A stretch of DNA of 64,000 bases from the NCBI RefSeq assembly GCF_001570485.1, contig NZ_BCTA01000093.1, positions 124,001 to 188,000 on the forward strand, written 5' to 3'. Shown piece after piece: positions 15,324 to 22,494 of this stretch. Position 1 is the stretch's first letter. The number at the start of each line of letters is the position of its first letter. The DNA is from Mycolicibacterium novocastrense (lineage in GTDB: Bacteria > Actinomycetota > Actinomycetes > Mycobacteriales > Mycobacteriaceae). A program made the translations under genes and the position numbers. A model generated the notes under the pieces. That model had not been told where the DNA came from and searched no databases. It was given only the letters and a program-made list of their open reading frames with translations.

Positions 15324-16292
15324 TCAACTCCCCTGCAGTGCAACGGTTGCCGATTGCCGGCGGAACCAGTCGACGGTCATCGACAGGCCATCGGTGTAGC
15401 TGACTCGCGGATGCCACCCCAGCAACTCGCGGGCCAGCGAGATGTCGGGGCACCGGCGTTGCGGGTCGTCCTGCGGCATCGGGCGGAACTCGATCGGTGA
15501 GTCGCTTCCGGTCAGATCCCGGATGAGCTCGGCGATGCGCAGCACCGTCAGTTCATCGGGATTGCCGACGTTGACGGGCCCGGTGCAATCGGATTCGCCC
15601 AGGGCGATCAGCGCCGCGACGGTGTCGCCGACGAAACACAACGACCGGGTCTGGGTGCCCGTTCCGTTGACCGTGATCGGCTCACCCGCCAATGCCTGGT
15701 GGCAGAAGGTCGGCACAACGCGGCCGTCGTCGGGCCGCATGCGTGGTCCGTACGTGTTGAAGATCCGCGCCACGGCGATATCGACAGAGCGCTCGCGCCG
15801 ATAGGCGAACGTCAACGCCTCGGCGAACCGCTTCGATTCGTCGTACACGCTGCGCGGGCCGATCGGATTGACGTTGCCCCAATATGATTCGCGCTGCGGA
15901 TGTTCCAGGGGATCGCCGTAGACCTCGCTGGTGGAGGCCAGCACCAGCCGTGCACCGCACCGCTGCGCGAACTCGAGCATGTGCGAGGTGCCGAGTGCCC
16001 CGGTGCGAAGCGTCTGGATCGGCAGCTGTAGATAGTCCACCGGTGAGGCCGGCGATGCGAGGTGAAAGACGGTGTCGATTGCCGACGGCAGATCGGGCAG
16101 CGGCCGGCTGATGTCGTGCGCGACGAACCGGTATCCGGGTCGGTCCACGAACAGATCGGCGGCGGTCGGCGCGCTGGTGGACAGATCGTCGAGGCAGGTC
16201 ACTTCCACACCGCTGTCGAGCAATCGCTCGCACAGGTGCCCGCCGAGAAACCCTCCGCCGCCGGTGACCAGCGCGCGTTTGATGTCATGCAT
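15324..16292 (-). CDS. NAD-dependent sugar epimerase/decarboxylase (UDP-xylose synthase-like)
   Basis: The 322-aa extended SDR resembles UDP-glucuronate decarboxylases. It has the NAD loop VTGGGGFLGGHLCERLL, LASPASPVDYLQLPIQT, catalytic STSEVYGDP, YDESKRFAE (Tyr and Lys), and RIFNTYGPRM, a stretch nearly constant in UDP-xylose synthases. It would turn UDP-glucuronate, supplied by the last gene of the operon, into UDP-xylose. dTDP-glucose dehydratase or epimerase activity is the alternative. It is the first gene of the nine-gene operon; ATG 16292 has GGGAAGG 6 nt upstream. It is divergent from the GT2 gene with 37 nt between start codons. Confidence 0.85.
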   Translation of the reverse strand: MHDIKRALVTGGGGFLGGHLCERLLDSGVEVTCLDDLSTSAPTAADLFVDRPGYRFVAHDISRPLPDLPSAIDTVFHLASPASPVDYLQLPIQTLRTGALGTSHMLEFAQRCGARLVLASTSEVYGDPLEHPQRESYWGNVNPIGPRSVYDESKRFAEALTFAYRRERSVDIAVARIFNTYGPRMRPDDGRVVPTFCHQALAGEPITVNGTGTQTRSLCFVGDTVAALIALGESDCTGPVNVGNPDELTVLRIAELIRDLTGSDSPIEFRPMPQDDPQRRCPDISLARELLGWHPRVSYTDGLSMTVDWFRRQSATVALQGS

Positions 16293-16293
16293 C

Positions 16294-16318
16294 GTTTGCC
16301 TTCCCGATCCGCGGGTAG
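16294..16318 (+). promoter_or_regulatory. SigF-type promoter of the GT2 gene
   Basis: GTTT (16294-16297), 15 nt, then GGGTAG (16313-16318) fits the SigF consensus. Transcription would begin about 7 nt further, only some 5 nt before the ATG at 16330, which implies a nearly leaderless mRNA and supports that start codon. Confidence 0.6.
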
Positions 16319-16329
16319 CCGTCAGGGTC

Positions 16330-17214
16330 ATGCAGGGCCCAGCCTCCACCGACGTCTCGTTCGTGATAGCCAGCCAGAATCGCGCCAAGGAGTTGGCTGC
16401 CGTGGTGGCCAGGCTGCTCGACACCACGCCGTGCCCGATCGTCGTGGTGGACAACGCCTCCACCGACGACACCGCGACGCTCATCAACGGCATGGCGGCA
16501 CGGTCGGCCGGCCGCGTCGAGCTCGTCGAGCTTCAGACCAACCTCGGTGCGGTCGGCCGCAACGTCGGGGTGGCGGTGTGCCGCACGCCGTATGTGGCGT
16601 TCTGCGATGACGACTCCTGGTGGACGCCCGAATCCCCGGCGATCGGTGCGGAGGCATTCGAACGGCACCCGTCGGTGGGACTGCTTGCCGCGCGCACGAT
16701 CGTCTGGCCGCAGCGCCGGGAGGATTCGTTCTGCGCTCTGCTCGCCGACAGTGCGCTCGGCCGACGGCCGGAGCTGCCGGGCCCGTCGATCCTCGGCTTC
16801 ATGAGTTGCGCGGCCATGGTGCGCAAGCGGGCGTTCGAACAGGCGGGTGGCTTCAGCGACATCCTGCACTTCCGCGGGGAAGAGCAACTGCTGGCGCTCG
16901 ATATGGCCGCGGCGGGCTGGGACCTCTGCTACTACCCTGAACTGCTGGCCATTCACCAGCCGTCCTCGGTGCGCGCCACGTCCGCTGCCCAGGCCGCCAG
17001 GGTATTGCGCAACGATGTGCTCACCACCTGGCTGCGACGCCCGATTCGCCATTGCCTCACTGCAAGTGGGCGCCTGGCAGTGGCGGCGCTGCGCGACCGC
17101 GACCATGCCAGGGTTGCGGTCGAGGCCGTGGCGCGGATACCCGCAGTGGTCGCCCAGCGCCGACCGCTGCCGCGCGAGATCGAGGAAGCGGTGACCTTGC
17201 TGGAGTCGGGCTGA
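16330..17214 (+). CDS. GT2 family glycosyltransferase
   Basis: The 294-aa protein is an inverting GT-A glycosyltransferase. VSFVIASQNRAKELAAVV opens the nucleotide-binding half, VVVDNASTDDT follows, and the metal-binding triplet is in YVAFCDDDSWW. The acceptor side has FRGEEQLLALDMAAAGWDL, with the family's ED-like catalytic pair as GEE. No membrane helix is obvious. It is divergent from the epimerase gene and convergent with the GT4 gene (5 nt apart), so it forms its own unit. A SigF-type promoter lies directly in front. The start is ambiguous: no strong ribosome-binding site is seen, and ATG 16330 is chosen for promoter spacing and family length. Confidence 0.85.
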   Translation: MQGPASTDVSFVIASQNRAKELAAVVARLLDTTPCPIVVVDNASTDDTATLINGMAARSAGRVELVELQTNLGAVGRNVGVAVCRTPYVAFCDDDSWWTPESPAIGAEAFERHPSVGLLAARTIVWPQRREDSFCALLADSALGRRPELPGPSILGFMSCAAMVRKRAFEQAGGFSDILHFRGEEQLLALDMAAAGWDLCYYPELLAIHQPSSVRATSAAQAARVLRNDVLTTWLRRPIRHCLTASGRLAVAALRDRDHARVAVEAVARIPAVVAQRRPLPREIEEAVTLLESG

Positions 17215-17219
17215 GCCGG

Positions 17220-18446
17220 TCATCCGGACGACAGGCTCGTCGCCGGCTCCGGTTGCGCGACCCGCAGGGGCACCAACCGGTCGTAGATTCGCTGGCTGTC
17301 TGCGGCGACCCGATCCCACGAGTAGCGGGCCCGCGCGCGGTCCCGCCCGGCGGCACCCATGCTCTGCCTCAGGAAGTCGTCACGAAGCAGACCCTTCACC
17401 GCCTTGGCCACCTCATCGGGCCGCTGGGGCTTGACCAGGTGTCCGGTCACGTCGTGGACGACGGTGTCGAGCATTCCGCCGACCGCCGACGCCACCACGG
17501 GCACGCCGCACGCCATCGCCTCGAGCGGCACTATGCCGAACGGTTCGTACCACGGGGTGCACGCCACCACGTCGGCAGACCGAAGAACGGCCGGCATCTC
17601 CGTGCGGGACACCGACCCGTACAGCTTCACACGGTCGGAGACGCCCAATTCGGTTGCCAGAGAAAGCAGCCGACGCGCCTCGGGATCCGACCCGAGTTGC
17701 GACCGGTCGGGTCCGCCGACAATCACCAGCTCGGTATCGGGCAGGTGGGGCAACGCGCGCACGACGACGTCGAAACCCTTGCGGGGCACGAACCGACCGA
17801 CGCTGACGATGCGGTGTCTCTCGGATCGCGGCGCCACGGGTCCCTCCGGGTGGAACAGGTCGAGATCCACCCCACACGGCACCACGGAGATCCGGTTGCG
17901 GGACCGACCCATTCGCATCAGCTCGAACACCTCGTCGGTACAGGTGGCCGCGACCCAGGTAGCGGAACGCGCCACCGTCGCCTCCAGTCGCAATCGATCC
18001 GGCGGGCTGGTGCCCTGCGCCCCCTGGTGGCGCCGCTTCACCACACCCAATGCGTGAAAGGTCTGGACCGCAGGCAGGTTGAGGTGGCGCGCGGCCAATT
18101 GTGTTGCGATACCGGACATCCAGAAGTGGGCATGGGCGACATCGGGTCGGTCCGCCGCCCATTCGGTGTCGAGGAACTGAGCGAAGGGACCCATGTACGA
18201 AAGAAGTTCGTCCTTGGGCATCGGCTCGGCCGGGCCGGCCGCGACGTGCACCACGGTGTAGCCCTCGGGTGTGATCACGCGGTCGGGCAGGTCCCGGTTG
18301 TCCCTTCTGGTGTAGACGGTCACCTGATGACCGCGTCTGGCCAGTGCGGCCGACAGCTGCGCGACGTGTACGTTCTGCCCACCGGCGTCGACGCCGCCGA
18401 GCGCGGCAAGCGGGCTGGCGTGCTCAGACACCATTGCGATCCGCAT
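17220..18446 (-). CDS. GT4 family glycosyltransferase
   Basis: The 408-aa retaining GT-B enzyme starts MRIAMVSEHASPLAALGGVDAGGQNVHV, a glycine-rich acceptor loop shared with MshA-type and other mycobacterial GT4 proteins. The donor side reads VSVGRFVPRKGFDVVV, and the E-x7-E motif is in PWYEPFGIVPLEAMACG. The sugar and acceptor are not evident. The ATG at 18446 has GGAAGGAGG 6 nt upstream. An alternative ATG at 18470 would overlap the stop of the preceding gene (ATGA) and add eight residues. It is cotranscribed with the glycosyltransferase in front, apparently from the SigF-type promoter at 19476-19451. Confidence 0.87.
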   Translation of the reverse strand: MRIAMVSEHASPLAALGGVDAGGQNVHVAQLSAALARRGHQVTVYTRRDNRDLPDRVITPEGYTVVHVAAGPAEPMPKDELLSYMGPFAQFLDTEWAADRPDVAHAHFWMSGIATQLAARHLNLPAVQTFHALGVVKRRHQGAQGTSPPDRLRLEATVARSATWVAATCTDEVFELMRMGRSRNRISVVPCGVDLDLFHPEGPVAPRSERHRIVSVGRFVPRKGFDVVVRALPHLPDTELVIVGGPDRSQLGSDPEARRLLSLATELGVSDRVKLYGSVSRTEMPAVLRSADVVACTPWYEPFGIVPLEAMACGVPVVASAVGGMLDTVVHDVTGHLVKPQRPDEVAKAVKGLLRDDFLRQSMGAAGRDRARARYSWDRVAADSQRIYDRLVPLRVAQPEPATSLSSG

Positions 18447-18466
18447 CGGCGCCCTCCTTCCGGTTG

Positions 18467-19441
18467 TCATCGACAGCACTCGTCGATGAGGTCGTCCCAC
18501 TGCGTGAGGAACCGATCGATTCCGAACTGCGCCTTGGCGAAATCCCGCGCCGCCTTACCGGCCGCGGCGGCGGCCGCCCCGTCCGCGACGAACGACGACA
18601 GGGCGCGCGAAAGTGTGTCCATGTCCGCGCTCACCACGCCGGCCTCGGGCGGCACCACCAGGGGCGCCATCGTCGAGGCGACGGCGACCACCGGCATCCC
18701 GATGAACATCGCCTCGATCAGCGACAGACCCAGCGAGGTCCATCGGGCGGTGTGCAGGAACACGCGGCGGCGGGCCACCTCGGGCAGCAAGGCCGCGGCG
18801 GGCACGTCGCCCCGCCCGCAGACCCGCGGGCTCGTGATGCACTCGGAGAGCACGTCGGTGTCGATGCCCCACACGTCGATCGGCACCGTTTCGGAGAACG
18901 CGGTCAGCAAATCCGCGCCTACCGTGCGCCAGCGCCGGCACGGTTCGTTGATCATCGTCGCGGCGGCCGCGACGTCACCCGTGTAGAGCAGGCCGGGATC
19001 GACGATGCCGTGCGTGATGACGCGCGTGGGCGCGACGCCGTTGTTCCACATGAGCCGGTTGAAGTCGGTCACGTGCACGATCGGGATGTCACTACGGTCG
19101 GCAACCGGGTGAACGCTGTCGACCGCGAACGGCCGCGGCGCGTTGTGCTCCACGTAGACGGCGGGAACGTCTCGGCCCGGTTGCCGCCCCAGCCATCGGC
19201 TGGTCAGTTCGATCTCTTCGGGCCGCTGCAACACCACCAGGTCGATGTGCTCGTCATATACTTTGTCGAACGAAACCTCTTGGGCACGTGGCCAATTCCG
19301 ACCACAGCGTCCTCGGCCGTCGGCGTCCCTCGCGGGATTCACAGGCAACACACAGCGATGCCGACCCGCGACGAAGGACTCGGTCCATGACCCGTGCACA
19401 TGCCAGAGCAGCACCGAACGCGAATTCGAGACGACCGACAT
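18467..19441 (-). CDS. GT-B glycosyltransferase (GT4-like)
   Basis: The 324-aa protein has GT-B features: VLLWHVHGSWTESFVAG at the start, a short central region (VYVEHNAPRPF, HVTDFNRLMWNNG), and the donor-site segment HTARWTSLGLSLIEAMFIGMPVV with an E-x7-E-like arrangement. The N-terminal half is shorter than in standard GT4 proteins of about 380 aa. It is the first gene of a two-gene unit with the GT4 gene. The ATG at 19441 lies 9 nt after the GGGTAG box of a SigF-type promoter, so the message is probably almost leaderless. Confidence 0.82.
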   Translation of the reverse strand: MSVVSNSRSVLLWHVHGSWTESFVAGRHRCVLPVNPARDADGRGRCGRNWPRAQEVSFDKVYDEHIDLVVLQRPEEIELTSRWLGRQPGRDVPAVYVEHNAPRPFAVDSVHPVADRSDIPIVHVTDFNRLMWNNGVAPTRVITHGIVDPGLLYTGDVAAAATMINEPCRRWRTVGADLLTAFSETVPIDVWGIDTDVLSECITSPRVCGRGDVPAAALLPEVARRRVFLHTARWTSLGLSLIEAMFIGMPVVAVASTMAPLVVPPEAGVVSADMDTLSRALSSFVADGAAAAAAGKAARDFAKAQFGIDRFLTQWDDLIDECCR

Positions 19442-19450
19442 GAGGGCCGC

Positions 19451-19476
19451 CTACCCGAGCACTTCTCAGGCAAAAC
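19451..19476 (-). promoter_or_regulatory. SigF-type promoter of the glycosyltransferase pair
   Basis: On the minus strand GTTT (19476-19473), 16 nt, then GGGTAG (19456-19451) matches the SigF consensus. It points at the glycosyltransferase start at 19441 and is back-to-back with the SigF-type promoter at 19571-19595. Confidence 0.65.
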
Positions 19477-19570
19477 GGTTCTCCGAACGACTCTTCGCAT
19501 AGCGGACAAGTACCGATTCGTATTGCGGACTCCCCACTTCGCGCAACGGATCTGGCGTGACGTCGCCCCC

Positions 19571-19595
19571 GTTTCGCCCTGCAGCTCCGGGGTAC
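19571..19595 (+). promoter_or_regulatory. SigF-type promoter of the small acidic protein gene
   Basis: GTTT (19571-19574), 15 nt, then GGGTAC (19590-19595). The GTG start at 19606 follows after 10 nt, again suggesting a nearly leaderless transcript. Confidence 0.6.
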
Positions 19596-19605
19596 CCGGT
19601 AGGGC

Positions 19606-19809
19606 GTGTCAGAGCGCGAAGGATGGCCCGACGAGGTCCCCGTGGCCGACGCGGTGGAACAGCAGCGCGCCGCCAGCGAACCGGTTCTCGACGAGGAGGC
19701 CTCCGTCGATTCGGAACCGAATCCGCCTCTGGAGGCGTCGCCCGCCGACTGGCAGGAGCAGCTGGAGGCGGTGGAGATCGATCCCGAGGACGACGCGGCG
19801 ACACAGTGA
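19606..19809 (+). CDS. Small acidic conserved mycobacterial protein
   Basis: The 67-aa product is strongly acidic and starts at GTG 19606. It contains VPVADAVEQQRAA, then PPLEASPADWQEQ, a pattern I associate with a family of short mycobacterial proteins of unknown function that carry an ADAVEQ box and a C-terminal WQEQ box. It has no membrane segment, signal peptide or cysteine. A SigF-type promoter lies just upstream and the CsbD gene follows in the same direction, so a role in the general stress response is likely. No biochemical function can be stated. Confidence 0.65.
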   Translation: MSEREGWPDEVPVADAVEQQRAASEPVLDEEASVDSEPNPPLEASPADWQEQLEAVEIDPEDDAATQ

Positions 19810-19825
19810 GCCCGGTCGGGCGAGC

Positions 19826-19851
19826 GTTTAGTCGTTCAGGCCCTCGGGAAC
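19826..19851 (+). promoter_or_regulatory. SigF-type promoter of the CsbD gene
   Basis: GTTTAG (19826-19831), 14 nt, then GGGAAC (19846-19851). This also fits the Bacillus sigma-B pattern GTTTAA-N12-14-GGGWAT, and csbD of Bacillus is a classical sigma-B gene. The leader to the ATG at 19915 would be about 55 nt. Confidence 0.6.
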
Positions 19852-19914
19852 CCGACACCTGCGCGGGGAAGTTCCTCGTGATTGGACTGAACCACTGCAA
19901 TGCGGAAGGTGAGC

Positions 19915-20151
19915 ATGACCGAGAAGAACAGTGGCCCTGAAGAAGGCATCAAGGGCGTCGTCGAAGACGTGAAGGGCAAGGCCAAGGAAACCGTCGGCAC
20001 CGTCACCGGCCGTGACGACATGGTTCGCGAGGGCAAGGCCCAGCAGGACAAGGCCGACGCCCAGCAGGACGCCGCCAAGAAGGAAGCCGAGGCGGAATCC
20101 GCACGCGCCGGCGCCGAGGCCGCCGAGAAGCGCCAGGAAAACGAGCAGTAA
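19915..20151 (+). CDS. CsbD family general stress protein
   Basis: The 78-aa hydrophilic protein matches the CsbD family: EGIKGVVEDVKGKAKETVGTVTG is the conserved repeat-like core, followed by a charged, Ala-rich helical tail (KAQQDKADAQQDAAKKEAEAE). Such proteins accumulate under general stress and are natively disordered or helical; their action is unknown. The start at 19915 has GGAAGG 5 nt upstream; an in-frame ATG at 19900 lacks one. It ends before a strong bidirectional terminator. The SigF-type promoter in front parallels the sigma-B control of Bacillus csbD. Confidence 0.88.
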   Translation: MTEKNSGPEEGIKGVVEDVKGKAKETVGTVTGRDDMVREGKAQQDKADAQQDAAKKEAEAESARAGAEAAEKRQENEQ

Positions 20152-20164
20152 TTCGATTCACATC

Positions 20165-20197
20165 AGAAAAGCCCAGCCGATTCGGCTGGGCTTTTCT
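20165..20197. terminator. Bidirectional intrinsic terminator
   Basis: AGAAAAGCCCAGCCG (20165-20179) and its exact complement (20183-20197) form a 15-bp stem with a 3-nt loop. A T-rich run lies on the + strand side, and A-rich flanks serve the other strand. It separates the convergent csbD and usfY genes. Confidence 0.92.
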
Positions 20198-20207
20198 CTT
20201 CGGTGCG

Positions 20208-20516
20208 TCAACTACTCGGTTTTTGCCGTTGTGCGTCGGGATGTTCTGCGTACCAACGCTCTTCGATCTTGCGCACCCGCAGATGCTCGACGAGCAGCCA
20301 GCCGCCGCCGATGATGAACAGCGCAGCGGAGCCGCAGCCGAGGCCGATGCCCACCCCGTGGTGGCCGGCGCCGTGAGCCGCCAGCGCAGAGACGAACAGC
20401 ACCAGGGCCACGCCGATGAGGATCAGCCCCGGCATGTTCTTGGTGTCCTTCATCGACTCCCCGGCATGTGGACGGGTCGTTCTCGCGTGGTCGACGGGAT
20501 CCTTCGGGCTCTTCAT
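20208..20516 (-). CDS. usfY: UsfY-like membrane protein
   Basis: The 102-aa protein has the N-terminal DPVDHARTTRPHAGESMKD box that I recognise from UsfY. Two membrane helices follow (GLILIGVALVLFVSALAA and about residues 58-78, GLGCGSAALFIIGGGWLL) and a charged tail with EERWYAEHP. UsfY is named for its place upstream of sigF in M. tuberculosis; its function is unknown. Here it lies 15 kb away from sigF but keeps a near-perfect SigF promoter. The ATG at 20516 has GAGGAG 5 nt upstream. It is convergent with csbD across a shared terminator. Confidence 0.75.
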   Translation of the reverse strand: MKSPKDPVDHARTTRPHAGESMKDTKNMPGLILIGVALVLFVSALAAHGAGHHGVGIGLGCGSAALFIIGGGWLLVEHLRVRKIEERWYAEHPDAQRQKPSS

Positions 20517-20573
20517 CGGTACTCCTCTCTCGGCATACCTCCACCCGGACATGGGCTACTGACAACGCTAGAA

Positions 20574-20599
20574 CTACCCGACCATCCAGGGACAGAAAC
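20574..20599 (-). promoter_or_regulatory. SigF-type promoter of usfY
   Basis: On the minus strand GTTT (20599-20596), 16 nt, then GGGTAG (20579-20574). The leader to the ATG at 20516 is about 50 nt. This is among the best consensus matches in the window. Confidence 0.7.
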
Positions 20600-20605
20600 C
20601 GGCCG

Positions 20606-21238
20606 TCACTGGTACGGCGGGTACTGGTCGGCCCGCAGGGCTCTGGCCAGATGAGCGGCGTTGCTGGCCAACGCGGCAGTCGTCGACGCGACGGGCTCGG
20701 GCACCTCGTCGAGGTCTTTGTAGTCCGTGCTCTGCATCGCTTCGCCGGTCCAGTAGGTGCCGCCCTGGGCCGGAATGGTGTAGCCGATGTCGTTGAGGCC
20801 TTGGAAGCAGTCGGCGATCACTTTGTGCGCGCCGTCCTCGTTGCCGACGACGCCGACGACCGCGACCTTGCCGACCATGGTCGGCCGGCCCGCGTCGTCG
20901 GTGTTCGACAGTTCCGCATCGAGCCGTTCCAGCACGCGCTGCGTCACGCTGGCCGGGTGCCCCAGCCAGATCGGGGTGGACAACACCAGGATGTCGGCGC
21001 GCAGCAGCTTCTCGCGGATGCGGGGCCATTCGTCGCCGTCGCCCATGTCAGCCTCGACACCCGGTGCGATCGCGTAGTCGACGCAGCGCACCACCTCGGT
21101 TTCGACACCCGCAGCGCGCAGGTTCTCGCAGATGTGATCGGCCATCAACGCGCTGCTCGACTCGGCGGGGCTGGGCTTGAGGCTGCACACCAACGCCACG
21201 GCGGTCAACGGTCGATCAGCGTCTGCGGGCGCACTCAT
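20606..21238 (-). CDS. NADPH-dependent FMN reductase / flavodoxin-fold protein
   Basis: The 210-aa protein has a flavodoxin fold. ALVCSLKPSPAESSSALM holds the phosphate-binding loop for FMN, and LVLSTPIWLGHPASVTQRVLERLD is the second flavin contact segment; GGTYWTGEAMQ follows. This is the NADPH-dependent FMN reductase group, quinone- or iron-reducing oxidoreductases often linked to stress. The ATG at 21238 overlaps the stop of the membrane-protein gene in front (ATGA), so the two are coupled and share the SigF-type promoter at 21690-21665. Longer frames to 21331 read over that gene and are rejected. Confidence 0.83.
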   Translation of the reverse strand: MSAPADADRPLTAVALVCSLKPSPAESSSALMADHICENLRAAGVETEVVRCVDYAIAPGVEADMGDGDEWPRIREKLLRADILVLSTPIWLGHPASVTQRVLERLDAELSNTDDAGRPTMVGKVAVVGVVGNEDGAHKVIADCFQGLNDIGYTIPAQGGTYWTGEAMQSTDYKDLDEVPEPVASTTAALASNAAHLARALRADQYPPYQ

Positions 21239-21606
21239 CCGCCGAATACCGCGAAACCGGTGAGTGCGGGCATGCTCGTCATCAGCACCAGCAGCATCGA
21301 CGTCAGCAGGAACCATCCCGCGCCTTGCCATGCCGACGACATTTCACCCCTGCGCCAGTTCAGATGGGCGCGGAAGAACGCCCGCAGTCCGCCGGCGAAC
21401 AGGACGGCGGGCGCCGCGAGCGCCAGAAGCGTTCGCTGGGGCGTGCCGCAAGCCAGGCTGTCGGCCGTCGCGCCCTGGCACGTACTCACCCACACCATGG
21501 CGCCGATCAGGAAGATCGCGCCGGTGGCGCCGATTCCGAAGGCGAACCGTGCCGCGTCGCGGATGCCGGTGTCGACTTGTCTCAGCTCGCTGGGACTGTG
21601 GTACAC
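21235..21606 (-). CDS. Small three-helix membrane protein
   Basis: The 123-aa protein has three hydrophobic stretches: FGIGATGAIFLIGAMVWVS, LLALAAPAVLFAGGLRAFF and WFLLTSMLLVLMTSM. An extracytoplasmic-type loop between the first two holds two cysteines (STCQGATADSLACG), which could form a disulfide. I do not recognise a named family. The GTG start at 21606 lies about 55 nt after a SigF-type promoter, and the gene is translationally coupled to the FMN reductase gene behind it. A membrane partner or stress-related role is an inference. Confidence 0.7.
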   Translation of the reverse strand: MYHSPSELRQVDTGIRDAARFAFGIGATGAIFLIGAMVWVSTCQGATADSLACGTPQRTLLALAAPAVLFAGGLRAFFRAHLNWRRGEMSSAWQGAGWFLLTSMLLVLMTSMPALTGFAVFGG

Positions 21607-21664
21607 GCCGAGAGACTCCCGAATTTGCTACCGAATCAGCGGAGTGGGTTTGACGCAGCGCAGG

Positions 21665-21690
21665 GTTCCCGGTGGAAACGTCCGATAAAC
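21665..21690 (-). promoter_or_regulatory. SigF-type promoter of the membrane protein-FMN reductase pair
   Basis: On the minus strand GTTT (21690-21687), 16 nt, then GGGAAC (21670-21665). It lies directly behind the stop codon of the PAS-ANTAR gene. Confidence 0.55.
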
Positions 21691-21691
21691 C

Positions 21692-22372
21692 TCAATCTCG
21701 GACGCGATGGTGTGCGGTGAGCAGCAACCTGTCGTAGGTGGAGCGCGGTGGCAACTCCTCGTCATAGGTGAGCCCGAGAAAATCCCTGGCGATTTGCTCG
21801 GCGAAGATCCGCAGCTTGGTGTTGGTCTCCTGCGAACGCCAGCGGAGCAACTCGAACGCTGAATCGGCCGAGATCCGGTAGATGAGCATCAGCATGCCCT
21901 TGGCCTGCTCGATCGGACCGCGCGCCTCCGCCATCTCGGTGACCGCGGCGCTGAACGCCCGGTCGCGCCGCTCCAATGTGGACGGGGTGACGTCGACATA
22001 GAACCCGTGGGTGCCCACCACCTGATCGCTGTCGTTGAAGAGTTGATCGCCGACCACGACGACGTGGTGCACCTCGCCGTCGGTGTCGATGATCCGGTGG
22101 CGGGTGGAGAACGCGCCCGACGTCCGGCGGATCTCATCCAACGTCGCCGCCACCTGGCGGTAGTCGTCTGGATGTTTGTGTGACAAAACGAGTTCGGTGG
22201 TCGGCTCCGTCGTACCCGGCTCGTAGCCGTGCATCCGTTCGACTTGTGGCGACCACTCCCAGCGTTCGTCGGCGAAGTAGAAGCGGAACCAGCCGACCCG
22301 GTGGGGGTCGCCGCCCGCGAGGGCCTGCTCGACAGGTGTCTGCCCGTCGGCGTCGGGCAACTCGTCAGTCAT
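21692..22372 (-). CDS. PAS-ANTAR regulatory protein
   Basis: The 226-aa protein senses and acts on RNA. Residues about 20-130 form a PAS domain (WFRFYFADERWEWSPQVERMHGY, HPDDYRQV, then RHRIIDTDGEVHHVVVVG), which may bind a small ligand. Residues about 140-200 are an ANTAR domain (GPIEQAKGMLMLIYRISAD, FELLRWRSQETNTKLR). ANTAR domains bind dual hairpins in mRNA leaders and prevent termination. PAS-ANTAR proteins are numerous in mycobacteria. The start at 22372 is the ATG before DELPDADG; the longer frame to 22477 is not family-like. No dual-hairpin target is evident nearby. Confidence 0.85.
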   Translation of the reverse strand: MTDELPDADGQTPVEQALAGGDPHRVGWFRFYFADERWEWSPQVERMHGYEPGTTEPTTELVLSHKHPDDYRQVAATLDEIRRTSGAFSTRHRIIDTDGEVHHVVVVGDQLFNDSDQVVGTHGFYVDVTPSTLERRDRAFSAAVTEMAEARGPIEQAKGMLMLIYRISADSAFELLRWRSQETNTKLRIFAEQIARDFLGLTYDEELPPRSTYDRLLLTAHHRVRD

Positions 22373-22494
22373 GATCGCGGGCCGAATCCGGTGATCGCAC
22401 AAGTGTATTCCAGCACGTTCGTCGGTTCGTTGATCGGACAAGCAACGGATCGGTCGGCGCGGGGATGTCGGGATCACGTCTTACGATCCGTCGG

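Noticed and set aside
17052..18986. Plus-strand frame of 644 codons across two glycosyltransferase genes
   Set aside because: It is antisense to two genes with clear GT-B motifs, and its composition is that of a shadow frame.
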